DNA from: Subdoligranulum variabile
GTDB taxonomy: Bacteria > Bacillota > Clostridia > Oscillospirales > Ruminococcaceae
Reading direction: 5' to 3'
NCBI GenBank assembly: GCA_003343905.1
Contig: QAKI01000007.1
Location: 27,357 to 91,356, forward strand
Length of the DNA stretch: 64,000 nucleotides
Every line of letters begins with the position of its first letter. Positions within the stretch are counted from its first letter, which is position 1. Both the position numbers and the translations under genes were made by a program. The notes below the pieces were generated by a model that saw only the letters and a program-made list of their open reading frames with translations, searched no databases and was not told where the DNA came from. Shown here in pieces: positions 42,463 to 51,234 of this stretch.

Positions 42463-45273
42463 TTATTGCGAAGAAACTTGAGGTTCGAGAGATTGGGTGT
42501 ACTTACAGCGAGGATAGGAACGGCAACCGTAAAATTTTTTGCCGCTTGCCCTTGCCTGCCGCACGACGAGCGGACTGCCACACCACGGACAATAGGGCGC
42601 GGAGAGTTCCTCAGGAGCCAACGCTGTGGAATTGTCTGTGTCGATAACAGCCAGAAGACTTTTCTGTGCGGTTTTACCTACGACCCGCTGCATATGTTCC
42701 GACGTGTCTTTGTGACTCAACAGATTCAGACTGCCCTGCCATGCCAGATCGTCATCGATCAGAAGGAGCTTTTCGTGGTTTTTGGGGCGTGTACGAATGA
42801 TGATGCCCTGCTGCTGCAACGTGCGGAGGGCGCCGCGTGCGGTGGCCTGATAAGACGGTGTGTGTTCATTTAAGGGGATCGTGTACACAATAATGGCAAC
42901 GCCGGCCTGGATACGTTCCTCAAATAGCGGCAGCAGGCGCTCGATACGTCCGTTACGGACGTAGGGACAGAAGATAATGATGCGCTTGCGGGCGTTCTGC
43001 AGGTCGGGGATCACACGGGTCCAGAAACCGTTCTGATTGTAGTGTTCCAGCGATTCCCCGGAAAACTGGCCGGTGAGCCTGCTGAGTACATAGTCCTCAT
43101 CCTCGGCGCTACAGTCTAATCCCAGTGCAGTGTCGGGCAGGAGCGCGCCGTGTTCCTGTAAAAGATGCAGTAAGTCGCTGAAAAGGCGCCCGCTGAAATG
43201 GGCACTGGTATACTTTGTGTTGGCCAGCAGGATGAACTTGCATTTGGCACGGGTCACGGCTACGTTCAGCATTCGGTGGGCATCCGGGTTGCCGTGGCTG
43301 CCTTCATCGAAGAAATGCCAGGTGGTATCCAATCCGTCGCTTTCTACAGAATCGCAGAGAATAACGTCTTTCTCTCCGCCTTGAAAGCTGTGTACCGTGT
43401 TTACCTCGATCCGTTTTCGGTCTGGGCTTTCCTTGCCGACGAGGTCATCCAGCAGCGCGTTGATCAGATCCTTTTGGGCGCGGTACGGTACGACCACGCC
43501 GATGGAGATCCCTTTTCCGTCGCGTTGATATTCCAGATAGTGCTGCGCAAGTGTGGCGGCAAGGACAGCGTGGTGCAGATTGCAGCGGCTTTGCTTGTTG
43601 GGACCGTGGTTCATCCATGGTTTTGAATCAGATGTATCGATCAACAGAAGCGGCTGTTCCTGCACCCACTGGTCGGAAAAGACACGCGAAAACGTATTTT
43701 CGCCATTGCCTAACATGCCGCCGTAAAACAGTTTGTTGGAAAGCGCCGCGATCGAGGGGTTCATGCGGTACTGAATACTAAGGGGGGTCACAAAGGGGCA
43801 AAGCATCGCTTTGTTGACTGTGTTGATACCGGCCACATCAAAGAAACTACGATTCCGCCATTTTTTGACCGGTTCGCAGTTGCTTTGGGTCCCGATCGGC
43901 GGAAGCTGAAGGAAGTCCCCGATCAATGTGCAATGGGATTTTATCAGGCCCATGGCAAAAAAGACCGGCAGCAGAGGGGCCATGCTCACTTCGTCGATGA
44001 ACAGCGCGTCATAGGTCTGATTTCTCAGGTCGTTGGACATGAACACCATGGAAAGGGTGGCGCCGATCACGGAAGCCTCTGCAATGATCTGTTTGCGGAG
44101 CACAGAAAGCTGCTGCTCAAGCTGCTGGCGTTGCTGTTCGATCTCGTCGATTTTGCTGGAAAGTGCGTCGAGTTCTTTTTTCAGGCTGTTTTCATTGAGC
44201 CCGGCGCTGTGCAGCGCGGCTGTTATGGTCTGCTGGTATTCTTGGACGGTTTGCTTCCTCTGGCTGATTTCACTCAGCAGGGCATTCTGTGCTATCTGCA
44301 GGGCAGCGACTTCTTCGCGCTGCAGCAGCAGATACATCTCTGTTTCGCGGAACTTTTGGCCGGCTTCTTCGATCCGTTTCCGAACGCGTCTGGTCTGGAA
44401 GCACTTCTTTTCCAGGCGGCGCTGTTCGCTCTCCAATGCGGACAGTGTGTTGCTGCCCTGATCGATTTTGGCCTGGCACTGCAGGAGCTTGCTGTTTTGC
44501 GTGTGGTATAAATACTCTTTTTCGGCAAGCTGGCTGCACACCTGTTCGTGCATTGTTTGCAGGTTTTGGATCTCCAAAAGTTTTGTGCGTTGCTCTGTCA
44601 GGGGGGTGAGCTGGGAGTCCAACGACTGGATCTGTTCCAGCAGAGGGGCCTCTTTTGCACGGACGATCTCGTCGAGGGAAAGCATGGGATACTCGGTCAA
44701 CTGCGAAGTCCCCATGCGGATCAAACGGCCGTCGGTATAGACGGGCGAATCATGGAGCAAGTCGGCCAATTCTTCCATGGCACCGTCCACGGCCGTATTC
44801 GCATGGGAGAGCAACAGCACACGCCGTCCCTGCTGGATCTGCTTGTGGATGGCTGCGGCGATGGTGTGCGTTTTGCCTGTGCCGGGAGGGCCCCAGATCA
44901 CGGTGTCGCCCTGAAAAGAACGCACGACAGCGGCTTTCTGGTATTTGTTGAGCTGCGGGTGGTCCGAAAGATCCGGTGTGCAGGAAGGATCTGCGCAAAA
45001 CTGACCGTTGAACCAACGGGCAGCATTGGCGTAACGATGGTCCGCGTCCTGCAGGGTGTCTTCAAAACAATGCAGTAATTTTTCCGAAAGGGCGGTACGG
45101 TCAATGTAAAGGCTGACCGGCTGATTCAGCGGGATGGCGCGGGTGACCGCCAGCAGAACCTGATTGCCTTCCGTAGAAAGCAGATCACATTCGACTTCTG
45201 TGCGGTCCGCGATAAGTTTGTATGCTGCACTTGTGCCCGGAGAGAAAGGAGAATCCACATCGAACCGATACAA
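42463..45273 (-). CDS. SF1 (Upf1-like) helicase with PLD nuclease and topoisomerase-type zinc finger; likely phage-defence protein, 5' end cut by a TAG
   Basis: The visible 936-residue frame has Walker A WGPPGTGKTHT (about residue 127) and a long coiled coil (about 205-400). Walker B-like FIDEVSMAPLLP, motif GDFLQLPPIGT and C-terminal helicase motifs VNTVHSFQGGEKDV and NVAVTRAKCKF follow. A PLD half-site (NHEKLLLIDDDLAWQGSLN) and a four-cysteine finger (CPWCGSP...FYGCRSYPRCKY) close it. Helicase-plus-PLD fusions occur in defence systems such as Mokosh type II; the match is by architecture only. The frame runs upstream to ATG 45423 but holds a TAG at 45334-45336. TTG 45273 is the fallback start. 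AT-richer codons than its neighbours suggest transfer. Confidence 0.8.
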   Translation of the reverse strand: MYRFDVDSPFSPGTSAAYKLIADRTEVECDLLSTEGNQVLLAVTRAIPLNQPVSLYIDRTALSEKLLHCFEDTLQDADHRYANAARWFNGQFCADPSCTPDLSDHPQLNKYQKAAVVRSFQGDTVIWGPPGTGKTHTIAAAIHKQIQQGRRVLLLSHANTAVDGAMEELADLLHDSPVYTDGRLIRMGTSQLTEYPMLSLDEIVRAKEAPLLEQIQSLDSQLTPLTEQRTKLLEIQNLQTMHEQVCSQLAEKEYLYHTQNSKLLQCQAKIDQGSNTLSALESEQRRLEKKCFQTRRVRKRIEEAGQKFRETEMYLLLQREEVAALQIAQNALLSEISQRKQTVQEYQQTITAALHSAGLNENSLKKELDALSSKIDEIEQQRQQLEQQLSVLRKQIIAEASVIGATLSMVFMSNDLRNQTYDALFIDEVSMAPLLPVFFAMGLIKSHCTLIGDFLQLPPIGTQSNCEPVKKWRNRSFFDVAGINTVNKAMLCPFVTPLSIQYRMNPSIAALSNKLFYGGMLGNGENTFSRVFSDQWVQEQPLLLIDTSDSKPWMNHGPNKQSRCNLHHAVLAATLAQHYLEYQRDGKGISIGVVVPYRAQKDLINALLDDLVGKESPDRKRIEVNTVHSFQGGEKDVILCDSVESDGLDTTWHFFDEGSHGNPDAHRMLNVAVTRAKCKFILLANTKYTSAHFSGRLFSDLLHLLQEHGALLPDTALGLDCSAEDEDYVLSRLTGQFSGESLEHYNQNGFWTRVIPDLQNARKRIIIFCPYVRNGRIERLLPLFEERIQAGVAIIVYTIPLNEHTPSYQATARGALRTLQQQGIIIRTRPKNHEKLLLIDDDLAWQGSLNLLSHKDTSEHMQRVVGKTAQKSLLAVIDTDNSTALAPEELSAPYCPWCGSPLVVRQARASGKKFYGCRSYPRCKYTQSLEPQVSSQ

Positions 45274-45423
45274 AATCCGGCCGGACGGTCCTTTTTCAAG
45301 GGCGCCGTTCTTTAGGGAAATATGGTTGTTGCGCTACTTTTTGGCTTCCTCGACTTCGAGCTTGAGAACGCTGATAAATTCTTGTACGTATTCTGCGGGG
45401 GTGAGAGCGTTTGTTTTGGACAT
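45274..45423 (-). pseudogene. Separated 5' end of the helicase gene (29 codons, then in-frame TAG)
   Basis: ATG 45423 follows AGGTGAT and encodes MSKTNALTPAEYVQEFISVL then KLEVEEAKK before TAG. The same frame continues (RNNHISLKNGALEKGPSGRI) straight into the helicase ORF. A single C-to-T change (CAG to TAG) would explain the stop. It may be a nonsense mutation, a sequencing error or a readthrough site. Confidence 0.75.
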
Positions 45424-45679
45424 TTCTATCACCTAACTGTATCCCCAAAAGGCGGATGGTCGAACAGGCACATGCAAAAACGAAAATGGAAAATAGGACT
45501 TATAATTCTGCATTATAACAAATTTTTCTTCGATGTACAAGAAAGGGGCAAGCGATACTTCTGATTGGCGCCGGAACGTGCGTAGTACAAAATATGTAAA
45601 AACAAAACGGAGAATGCTGTATGTACGAAGTACGTGGATTTTGAAACAACGGTAAGATTTATGGACTGCATTAACGATA

Positions 45680-45802
45680 TGAAAAAAGTACGCTTGTGTA
45701 AAATAGTATTAGTCAAAAAGCCGGGGAGGGGCCAAAATGTGAAAAAAGTACAAAAACTTTCCAAAATCACAAATTCCGTGGCGGGGGACGCCGCGCTATA
45801 AT
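45680..45802 (+). promoter_or_regulatory. Promoter and two direct repeats upstream of the sugar importer
   Basis: TGAAAAAAGTAC occurs at 45680-45691 and again at 45740-45751, exactly 60 bp apart. The probable -10 is TATAAT (45797-45802) with a weak -35 (TTCCGT, 45774). Direct repeats at such spacing fit an AraC-type activator, possibly the YesN-type protein at 57 kb. No gene is seen in 45424-45873. Confidence 0.55.
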
Positions 45803-45845
45803 AAACATAAAGAAGGGCGGCGCGGTCCGCCCCGGTTATGAGGAA

Positions 45846-45875
45846 AAGGAGAACCATCATAAGGAGAACCATCAT
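45846..45875 (+). repeat. 15-bp tandem duplication of the ribosome-binding site
   Basis: AAGGAGAACCATCAT is repeated exactly, head to tail. The second copy ends in the ATG of the binding-protein gene; the first gives ATC ATA and so no start. Confidence 0.85.
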
Positions 45876-47208
45876 GAAGAAAGCAACATCCATGCTGCTG
45901 GCCCTGACCATGGCAGGCACCCTGCTGGCGGGCTGCGGCGCCAGTACCACCTCGTCTTCCGCTTCCACGGCGGATTCCACCGCTTCCGGCGCGACCTCGG
46001 AGGAAGCGACCTCCACCTCCGGCGAACAGGTCACCATCAAGCTGGCCAACTGGGACACCAGCACCCAGCCCGCTGTGACCCAGCTCGTGGAAGAGTTCGA
46101 GGCTGCGAATCCCGACATCAAGGTCGAGATCATCGACGTGCCCTCCGCCGACTACACCACCAAGCTCAGCGTCATGCTCAACGGCGGCAGCGACGTGGAC
46201 GCTTTCTACATCAAGGACGCCGACACCATGATGGGGCTGGCGCAGAAGGGCCAGCTGGCCGACCTGACCTCTTACATCGAGGCCGACGGCATCGACCTGG
46301 CCGACTTCAACGGCCTGGCCGAGAACTTCAGCGTGGACGGCAAGCAGTACGCCATGCCCGCCCGCACCGACTACTACATCATGTTCTACAACAAGGACGT
46401 CTTTGACGCCGCCGGCGTGGCCTACCCCTCCAACGACTGGACCTGGGCCGACTTTGAAGAGATCGCGGGCCAGCTGACCTCCGGCGAAGGCGCCAACAAG
46501 ACCTACGGCGCCTACCTGCACACCTGGCAGGCCTGTGTCGAGAGCTGGGGCGTCCAGGACGGCCAGCACACCATCATGGACTACCAGACCGGCTATGACT
46601 TCTTCAAGCCCTACTATGAGATGGCCCTGCGCATGCAGGACGCCGGTTCCATCCAGGACTACGGCACCCTCAAGACCGGCAACATCCACTACTCCGGCCC
46701 CTTCTCCCAGGGCACCGTCGGTATGCTGCCCATCGGCACCTACTACATGTCCACGCTGATGCAGAGCATCGCGAACGGTGAGAGCTCCGTCAACTGGGGC
46801 ATCGCCACCCTGCCGCACCCCGAAGGCGTCGCAGCCGGCTGGACCGTCGGCTCCACCACCCCCATCGCCATCAACGCCGCTTCCGACAAGCAGGACGCCG
46901 CCTGGAAGCTGGTCAGCTTCATCACCGGCGAGGAAGGCGCCCAGATCTACGCGGCGAACGCCCAGATCCCCGGCCGCTCCAACGATGAGATCCTCTCCAC
47001 CATCGGCGCTGTGGAAGGCATGCCCGAGGGCGCTGCCGAAGCGCTGGCCGTCAAGAACATTGCGCTGGACCGCCCCGTCGCCGACAAGGTCAGCGAGGTC
47101 AACCAGATGCTGGGCGAAGAGCACGGCCTGATCATGCTGGGCGAACTGAGCGTGGACGAGGGCCTGGCCGAAATGGCCGAGCGCGCCGCCGAGATCGTGG
47201 AAGAATAA
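45874..47208 (+). CDS. Carbohydrate ABC importer, extracellular solute-binding lipoprotein
   Basis: A 444-residue family 1 binding protein of the CUT1 (oligosaccharide) transporter type. A lipoprotein signal (ALTMAGTLLAGCG, cysteine about residue 21) precedes a Ser/Thr-rich linker, then the mature fold begins ITIKLANWDTS-like (VTIKLANWDTSTQPAVTQLV). Signatures include VPSADYTTKLSVMLNGGSDV and YYIMFYNKDVFDAAGV. The sugar cannot be deduced, but neighbouring GH88 and heparinase-family genes suggest unsaturated glycosaminoglycan fragments or similar uronides. Confidence 0.93.
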   Translation: MKKATSMLLALTMAGTLLAGCGASTTSSSASTADSTASGATSEEATSTSGEQVTIKLANWDTSTQPAVTQLVEEFEAANPDIKVEIIDVPSADYTTKLSVMLNGGSDVDAFYIKDADTMMGLAQKGQLADLTSYIEADGIDLADFNGLAENFSVDGKQYAMPARTDYYIMFYNKDVFDAAGVAYPSNDWTWADFEEIAGQLTSGEGANKTYGAYLHTWQACVESWGVQDGQHTIMDYQTGYDFFKPYYEMALRMQDAGSIQDYGTLKTGNIHYSGPFSQGTVGMLPIGTYYMSTLMQSIANGESSVNWGIATLPHPEGVAAGWTVGSTTPIAINAASDKQDAAWKLVSFITGEEGAQIYAANAQIPGRSNDEILSTIGAVEGMPEGAAEALAVKNIALDRPVADKVSEVNQMLGEEHGLIMLGELSVDEGLAEMAERAAEIVEE

Positions 47209-47240
47209 GCGGCACTTCCCTCTGCCTGAACAGAACACCC

Positions 47241-47276
47241 GGGGGCGGGCGCGGCGCGCCCGCCCCCTCTTCTTTT
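47241..47276 (+). terminator. Attenuating terminator between binding protein and permeases
   Basis: A 12-bp perfect GC stem (GGGGGCGGGCGC with GCGCCCGCCCCC) with loop GGC and tail TCTTCTTTT. Partial termination here would give more binding protein than permease, as is common for such operons. Confidence 0.8.
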
Positions 47277-47332
47277 GCAGTACGTGCAGCAATGCAGACC
47301 GGCAACAATGTTTTCCGAGAGGAGGGACCCAC

Positions 47333-48256
47333 ATGCCCCGCACTGCAACCGGGACCGCAGCCAAACGGTCCGGCATGTCGCTCAACACCCGCAACACGCT
47401 GGTGGGCATGACTTTTATCCTGCCGAACTTCATCGGCTTCTTCTGCTTCGTCCTGATCCCGGTGGCCTTCTCCTTCGTCCTGAGTTTTATGGAGTGGGAC
47501 GGCTTTACCGAGATGAAATTCGTCGGCCTTGAAAATTTCCTCGATATTTTCGATGACCGCGTGTTCCGCGCCGCCCTGGTGCAGACCGTGATCTTCAGTG
47601 TCTTCACCGTCGCCTTCAGCATGGTGCTGGCCCTGGCGCTGGCCATTTTGCTGAACAACAAGCTCAAGGGCGTCAACTTCTTCCGCGCTGCCATCTTCTT
47701 CCCCTACGTCGCCTCCATCGTGGCGGTGGCCGCGGTGTTCAAGGCCATGTTCATGAAGGACGGCGGCCCCATCAATGAGTTCCTGGGCCTGTTCCTGCCC
47801 GACAGCATGCTGCCCGGCTGGCTGGCTTCCACCGACTGGGCGCTGGCGGCCTGCATCATCGTGCAGGTGTGGAAGAACATGGGCTATTTCATGATCATCT
47901 ACCTGGCCGCCCTGCAGGACATCCCCTACAGCCTGTATGAAGCCGCCAGCATCGACGGCGCCACCAAGTGGCAGCAGTTCAAGTCCATCACGCTGCCCAT
48001 GCTGACCCCCAGCCACTTCTACGTGCTGATGATGCTGGTCATCAACAGCTTCAAGACCTTCGACCTGATCTTCACGCTGACCGAAGGCGGCCCCGGCACC
48101 TCCACCACCATGCTCAGCCAGTACATCTACAACGAATCCTTCATCTCCTGGAACTACGGCGGCGCGTCCGCCGCGGCCATGGTGCTTTTCCTCATCGTAG
48201 CCGCCGTCACGCTGCTCCAGTTCCGTGTGGAGAGAAAGTTCAACGACTTTATGTAA
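47333..48256 (+). CDS. Carbohydrate ABC importer, permease 1 (MalF/UgpA-like)
   Basis: A 307-residue membrane protein with six helices. The EAA loop is clear (YEAASIDGATKWQQFKSITL), and the FTLTEGGPGTSTTMLSQYIY segment is typical of sugar permease 1. GAGGAGG lies eight bases before ATG 47333. It pairs with the next gene to form the channel; an ATPase (MsmK-like) is not encoded nearby and would be shared with other importers. Confidence 0.94.
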   Translation: MPRTATGTAAKRSGMSLNTRNTLVGMTFILPNFIGFFCFVLIPVAFSFVLSFMEWDGFTEMKFVGLENFLDIFDDRVFRAALVQTVIFSVFTVAFSMVLALALAILLNNKLKGVNFFRAAIFFPYVASIVAVAAVFKAMFMKDGGPINEFLGLFLPDSMLPGWLASTDWALAACIIVQVWKNMGYFMIIYLAALQDIPYSLYEAASIDGATKWQQFKSITLPMLTPSHFYVLMMLVINSFKTFDLIFTLTEGGPGTSTTMLSQYIYNESFISWNYGGASAAAMVLFLIVAAVTLLQFRVERKFNDFM

Positions 48257-48269
48257 GGAGGGAACTTCC

Positions 48270-49103
48270 ATGATCGAAAAGAAGAAAAACCCTCTCAGCG
48301 GCGCGGCGCTCTATGCGGTGCTGATCCTCATCACCGCCGTCACGCTGCTGCCCCTGCTGTGGATGCTGTCCTCCTCCTTCAAGCTCAGCACCGAGGTCTT
48401 TACCGTACCCATCCGCTGGATCCCCGAGACCTTCCACTGGGAGAACTACCTCACCATCTGGCAGAAGATCCCCTTCGGCCTGTTCACCTTCAACAGCGCC
48501 AAGCTGACGGTCATCATCACGCTGATCCAGCTGTTCACCTGTTCTTTTGCGGCGTACGGCTTCACCAAATGCAAGTTCCGCGGCCGCGACACCCTGTTCC
48601 TCTGCTACGTGGCCACCATCGCCATCCCCTGGCAGAGCTACATGCTGCCCCAGTACTCCATGATGCAGAAGCTGGGCCTGGTCGATACCCACCTGGGCTA
48701 CATTCTCATGCAGGCGTTCGCGGCCTTCGGCGTGTTCCTGCTGCGGCAGTTCTTCCAGAGCATCCCCAACGACCTGCTGGAAGCCGCCCGCATCGACGGC
48801 CTGTCGGAGTACGGCACCTACTTCCGCATCGTGCTGCCGCTGGCCAAGCCTTCGCTGGCGTCGCTGGCCATCCTCAGCTTCGTCACCACCTGGAACGACT
48901 TCATGGGCCCCATGATCTACTTCAACAGCGAGGCCAACAAGACCATCCCGCTGGGCATCCGCATGTTCCAGGGCCAGTATTCCAGCGACTGGCAGCTCAT
49001 CATGGCCGCCAGCGTCATCAGCCTGATCCCCGTCTTTGTGCTGTACCTGTTCTGCCAGCGCTACTTCGTGCAGGGCATCGCCACCAGCGGCATGAAGGGC
49101 TGA
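48270..49103 (+). CDS. Carbohydrate ABC importer, permease 2 (MalG/UgpE-like)
   Basis: A 277-residue membrane protein with six helices. It has the EAA loop (LLEAARIDGLSEYGTYFRIV) and the usual MalG-type C-terminal region (TWNDFMGPMIYFNSEANKTI, then GLYF-like QRYFVQGIATSGMKG). ATG 48270 follows AAGGAGGG, 14 bases after the first permease gene. It forms the second half of the importer. Confidence 0.94.
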   Translation: MIEKKKNPLSGAALYAVLILITAVTLLPLLWMLSSSFKLSTEVFTVPIRWIPETFHWENYLTIWQKIPFGLFTFNSAKLTVIITLIQLFTCSFAAYGFTKCKFRGRDTLFLCYVATIAIPWQSYMLPQYSMMQKLGLVDTHLGYILMQAFAAFGVFLLRQFFQSIPNDLLEAARIDGLSEYGTYFRIVLPLAKPSLASLAILSFVTTWNDFMGPMIYFNSEANKTIPLGIRMFQGQYSSDWQLIMAASVISLIPVFVLYLFCQRYFVQGIATSGMKG

Positions 49104-49116
49104 GGCGGCTACGCTG

Positions 49117-49484
49117 CAAAGAGGGAAACACGCGCGCACTGACACCGCAGTGGCGTGTCGGAGGCCAACCGCCGCGCGAGCGGCGGCTCTTAGGCCGGAG
49201 ACCGGCGGTGCCTGACGCGCGCATTTCCCCCTTTGGAGTACGGGTTGCGGTGCCCGCATCACGCGGCGCGCGCTTTCAGCGGCGCTTGCGTTCTGCGACC
49301 GCTGCCCCTGCTCCGCCTCGCTGCACCCGCCGCAGGCGGCGCTCGGCTCCGCAGCCCCTTCGACAAAATTTCAGCCAAAACCGCGCACTCGTCGCGGGGC
49401 TCCTCGCACACAATTTTGGCTGAAATTTCCCTGTAGGTGTCGCTGCCACCGGCACATGTCCGGCGGCAGCGACGGATTTGAAAA
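49117..49484 (+). repeat. Long structured intergenic repeat, copy 2
   Basis: Same block order as copy 1. Outer arms CAAAGAGGGAAACACGCGCG and CGCGCGCATTTCCCCCTTTG can close the 5' block. Stem A is 49366-49380 with 49414-49428 (AAATTTCAGCCAAAA type); stem B is 49439-49447 with 49465-49473 (GTCGCTGCC type). Both differ from copy 1 by paired changes. It ends CGGATTTGAAAA and lies 13 bases after the permease stop. The remaining bases to 49628 show nothing besides the ribosome site of the GH88 gene. Confidence 0.85.
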
Positions 49485-49628
49485 CGCCGCCCAGGGCGGC
49501 CCTCGAATATCTAACCTTCACTCATACGTTGCCTGCGCCGGGCTGCACCCTCTGCTGGGGCGCGGCCCGGCGTGTTGTTTGCACCGCGCCGCCCGGCGCG
49601 CAGGCCATGATCGCAAAAGGAGGTCCCC

Positions 49629-50777
49629 ATGAAACAGCTCACCAACGAAGCCGCCCGCGCCGCCCTGGACGCGGCCTGCGGCATCCTGCACGGCAATCTG
49701 GCCGAATTTACCGACAAATTCCAGAGTTCCAACAGCGAACACAACTTCTACCCGCCCAGCGACAATGTGGAGTGGACCACCGGCTTCTGCACCGGCGAAT
49801 ACTGGCTGGCCTGGGAGCACACCCGCGACGACGCCTTCAAAACGGCGGCCTTGCGCCAGGTGGACAGCTTCCTCACCCGCATCGAGCGCAAGATCGACGT
49901 GGACCACCACGACATGGGCTTCCTGTACACGCCCTCCTGCGTGGCGGCCTATAAACTCACCGGCAGCGAGACCGCCCGCCGCGCCGCCCTGCTGGCCGCC
50001 GACCAGCTGTGCAGCCGCTTCCGGGAAAAAGGGCAGTTCATCCAGGCCTGGGGCCCCAACAACGCCGCCGACAACTACCGCCTCATCATCGACTGCCTGC
50101 TGAACCTGCCGCTGCTCTACTGGGCCAGCGAAGTCACCGGCGACCCGCATTACCGCGACATCGCCGTGGCCCACACCCGGACCAGCGTGCAGAACCTGGT
50201 GCGGCCCGACCACTCCACCTACCACACCTTCTTCTTTGACCCCGAGACCGGCGCGCCCCTGCGCGGCGCCACCCGCCAGGGCTACCGGGATGGTTCCGCC
50301 TGGGCGCGCGGCCAGGCGTGGGGCGTCTACGGCATGGCGCTGGCCTACCGCTACACCGGCGATTCGGCCTGCATCGGGCTGTTCCGGGATGTGACCGACT
50401 ACTTCCTGGCGCACCTGCCCGCCGACGGCGTGCCCTACTGGGACCTGGAGTTTACCTCCGGCGACGAGCCGCGGGACTCCTCGGCCGCGGCCATTGCGGC
50501 CTGCGGCATGCTGGAGATGGCGCCCCATCTGCCCGCGGAGGAAGCCGCCCGCTACACCGCCGAAGCCCGCCGTCTGGCCGCCGCGCTGGTGGACACCTGC
50601 GCCGTCACCGACCCGGCAATCTCCAACGGGCTGCTGCTCCACGGCGTCTATGCCAAGAATTCCCCCTATAACCCCATCCCGCAGGACCGGGGCGTGGACG
50701 AGTGCAACACCTGGGGCGATTACTTCTATATGGAGCTGCTGACCCGCCTTTGCACCCACTGGCATCCTTACTGGTAA
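49629..50777 (+). CDS. GH88 unsaturated glucuronyl hydrolase
   Basis: A 382-residue alpha-barrel enzyme cleaving the unsaturated uronic acid left at the non-reducing end of oligosaccharides after polysaccharide lyase action. Family features: VEWTTGFCTGEYWLAWE, DVDHHDMGFLYTPS (catalytic-region aspartate), DNYRLIIDCLLNLPLLYWAS, GYRDGSAWARGQAWGVYG and DEPRDSSAAAIAACGMLEM. There is no signal peptide, so it acts in the cytoplasm on imported fragments. Ribosome site AAAAGGAGG. It lies between the sugar importer and a heparinase-type lyase. Confidence 0.95.
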   Translation: MKQLTNEAARAALDAACGILHGNLAEFTDKFQSSNSEHNFYPPSDNVEWTTGFCTGEYWLAWEHTRDDAFKTAALRQVDSFLTRIERKIDVDHHDMGFLYTPSCVAAYKLTGSETARRAALLAADQLCSRFREKGQFIQAWGPNNAADNYRLIIDCLLNLPLLYWASEVTGDPHYRDIAVAHTRTSVQNLVRPDHSTYHTFFFDPETGAPLRGATRQGYRDGSAWARGQAWGVYGMALAYRYTGDSACIGLFRDVTDYFLAHLPADGVPYWDLEFTSGDEPRDSSAAAIAACGMLEMAPHLPAEEAARYTAEARRLAAALVDTCAVTDPAISNGLLLHGVYAKNSPYNPIPQDRGVDECNTWGDYFYMELLTRLCTHWHPYW

Positions 50778-50784
50778 GCGACCT

Positions 50785-51215
50785 CAAAGAGGGAAACAGT
50801 CGCGCACTGGCACCGCAGTGCCGTGTCGAAGGCCAACCGCCGCGTAAGCGGCGGCACTTAGGCCGGAGACCGGCGAAGCCTGACGCTCGCGTTTAACGGG
50901 TTGCGGTGCCCGCATCGCGCGGCGCGCCTTGGTGCGGCGCTTGCACTCTGCGACCGCTGCCCCTGTTCCGCCTCGCTGCATCCGCCGCAGGCGGCGCTCG
51001 GCTCCGCAGCCCCCTTTGGATTCCTCTTCGACAAAATTTACCCCAAAACCGCGCACTCGGCGCTCGCGCCTCGCACACAATTTTGGGGTAAATTTCCCTG
51101 GTTGTGTCGCCGCCGTCGGCACAATCTCCGGCCTAAGAGCCGGGCCGTTGGCCCGGTTGGCCTCCGAAACGCGCCTGCGGGCGCAGTGTCCGCCGGCGGC
51201 GACGGATTTGAAAAA
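50785..51215 (+). repeat. Long structured intergenic repeat, copy 3, with a loop insertion
   Basis: Stem A is 51034-51048 with 51081-51095 (AAATTTACCCCAAAA type). Stem B is 51106-51115 with 51194-51203 (GTCGCCGCCG type), but its loop is about 60 bases longer than in the other copies and has its own GC hairpins. It ends CGGATTTGAAAA. It fills the gap between GH88 and the lyase gene and ends six bases before the lyase ribosome site. Confidence 0.85.
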
Positions 51216-51234
51216 ATGAGGAGTGGCAAATACG

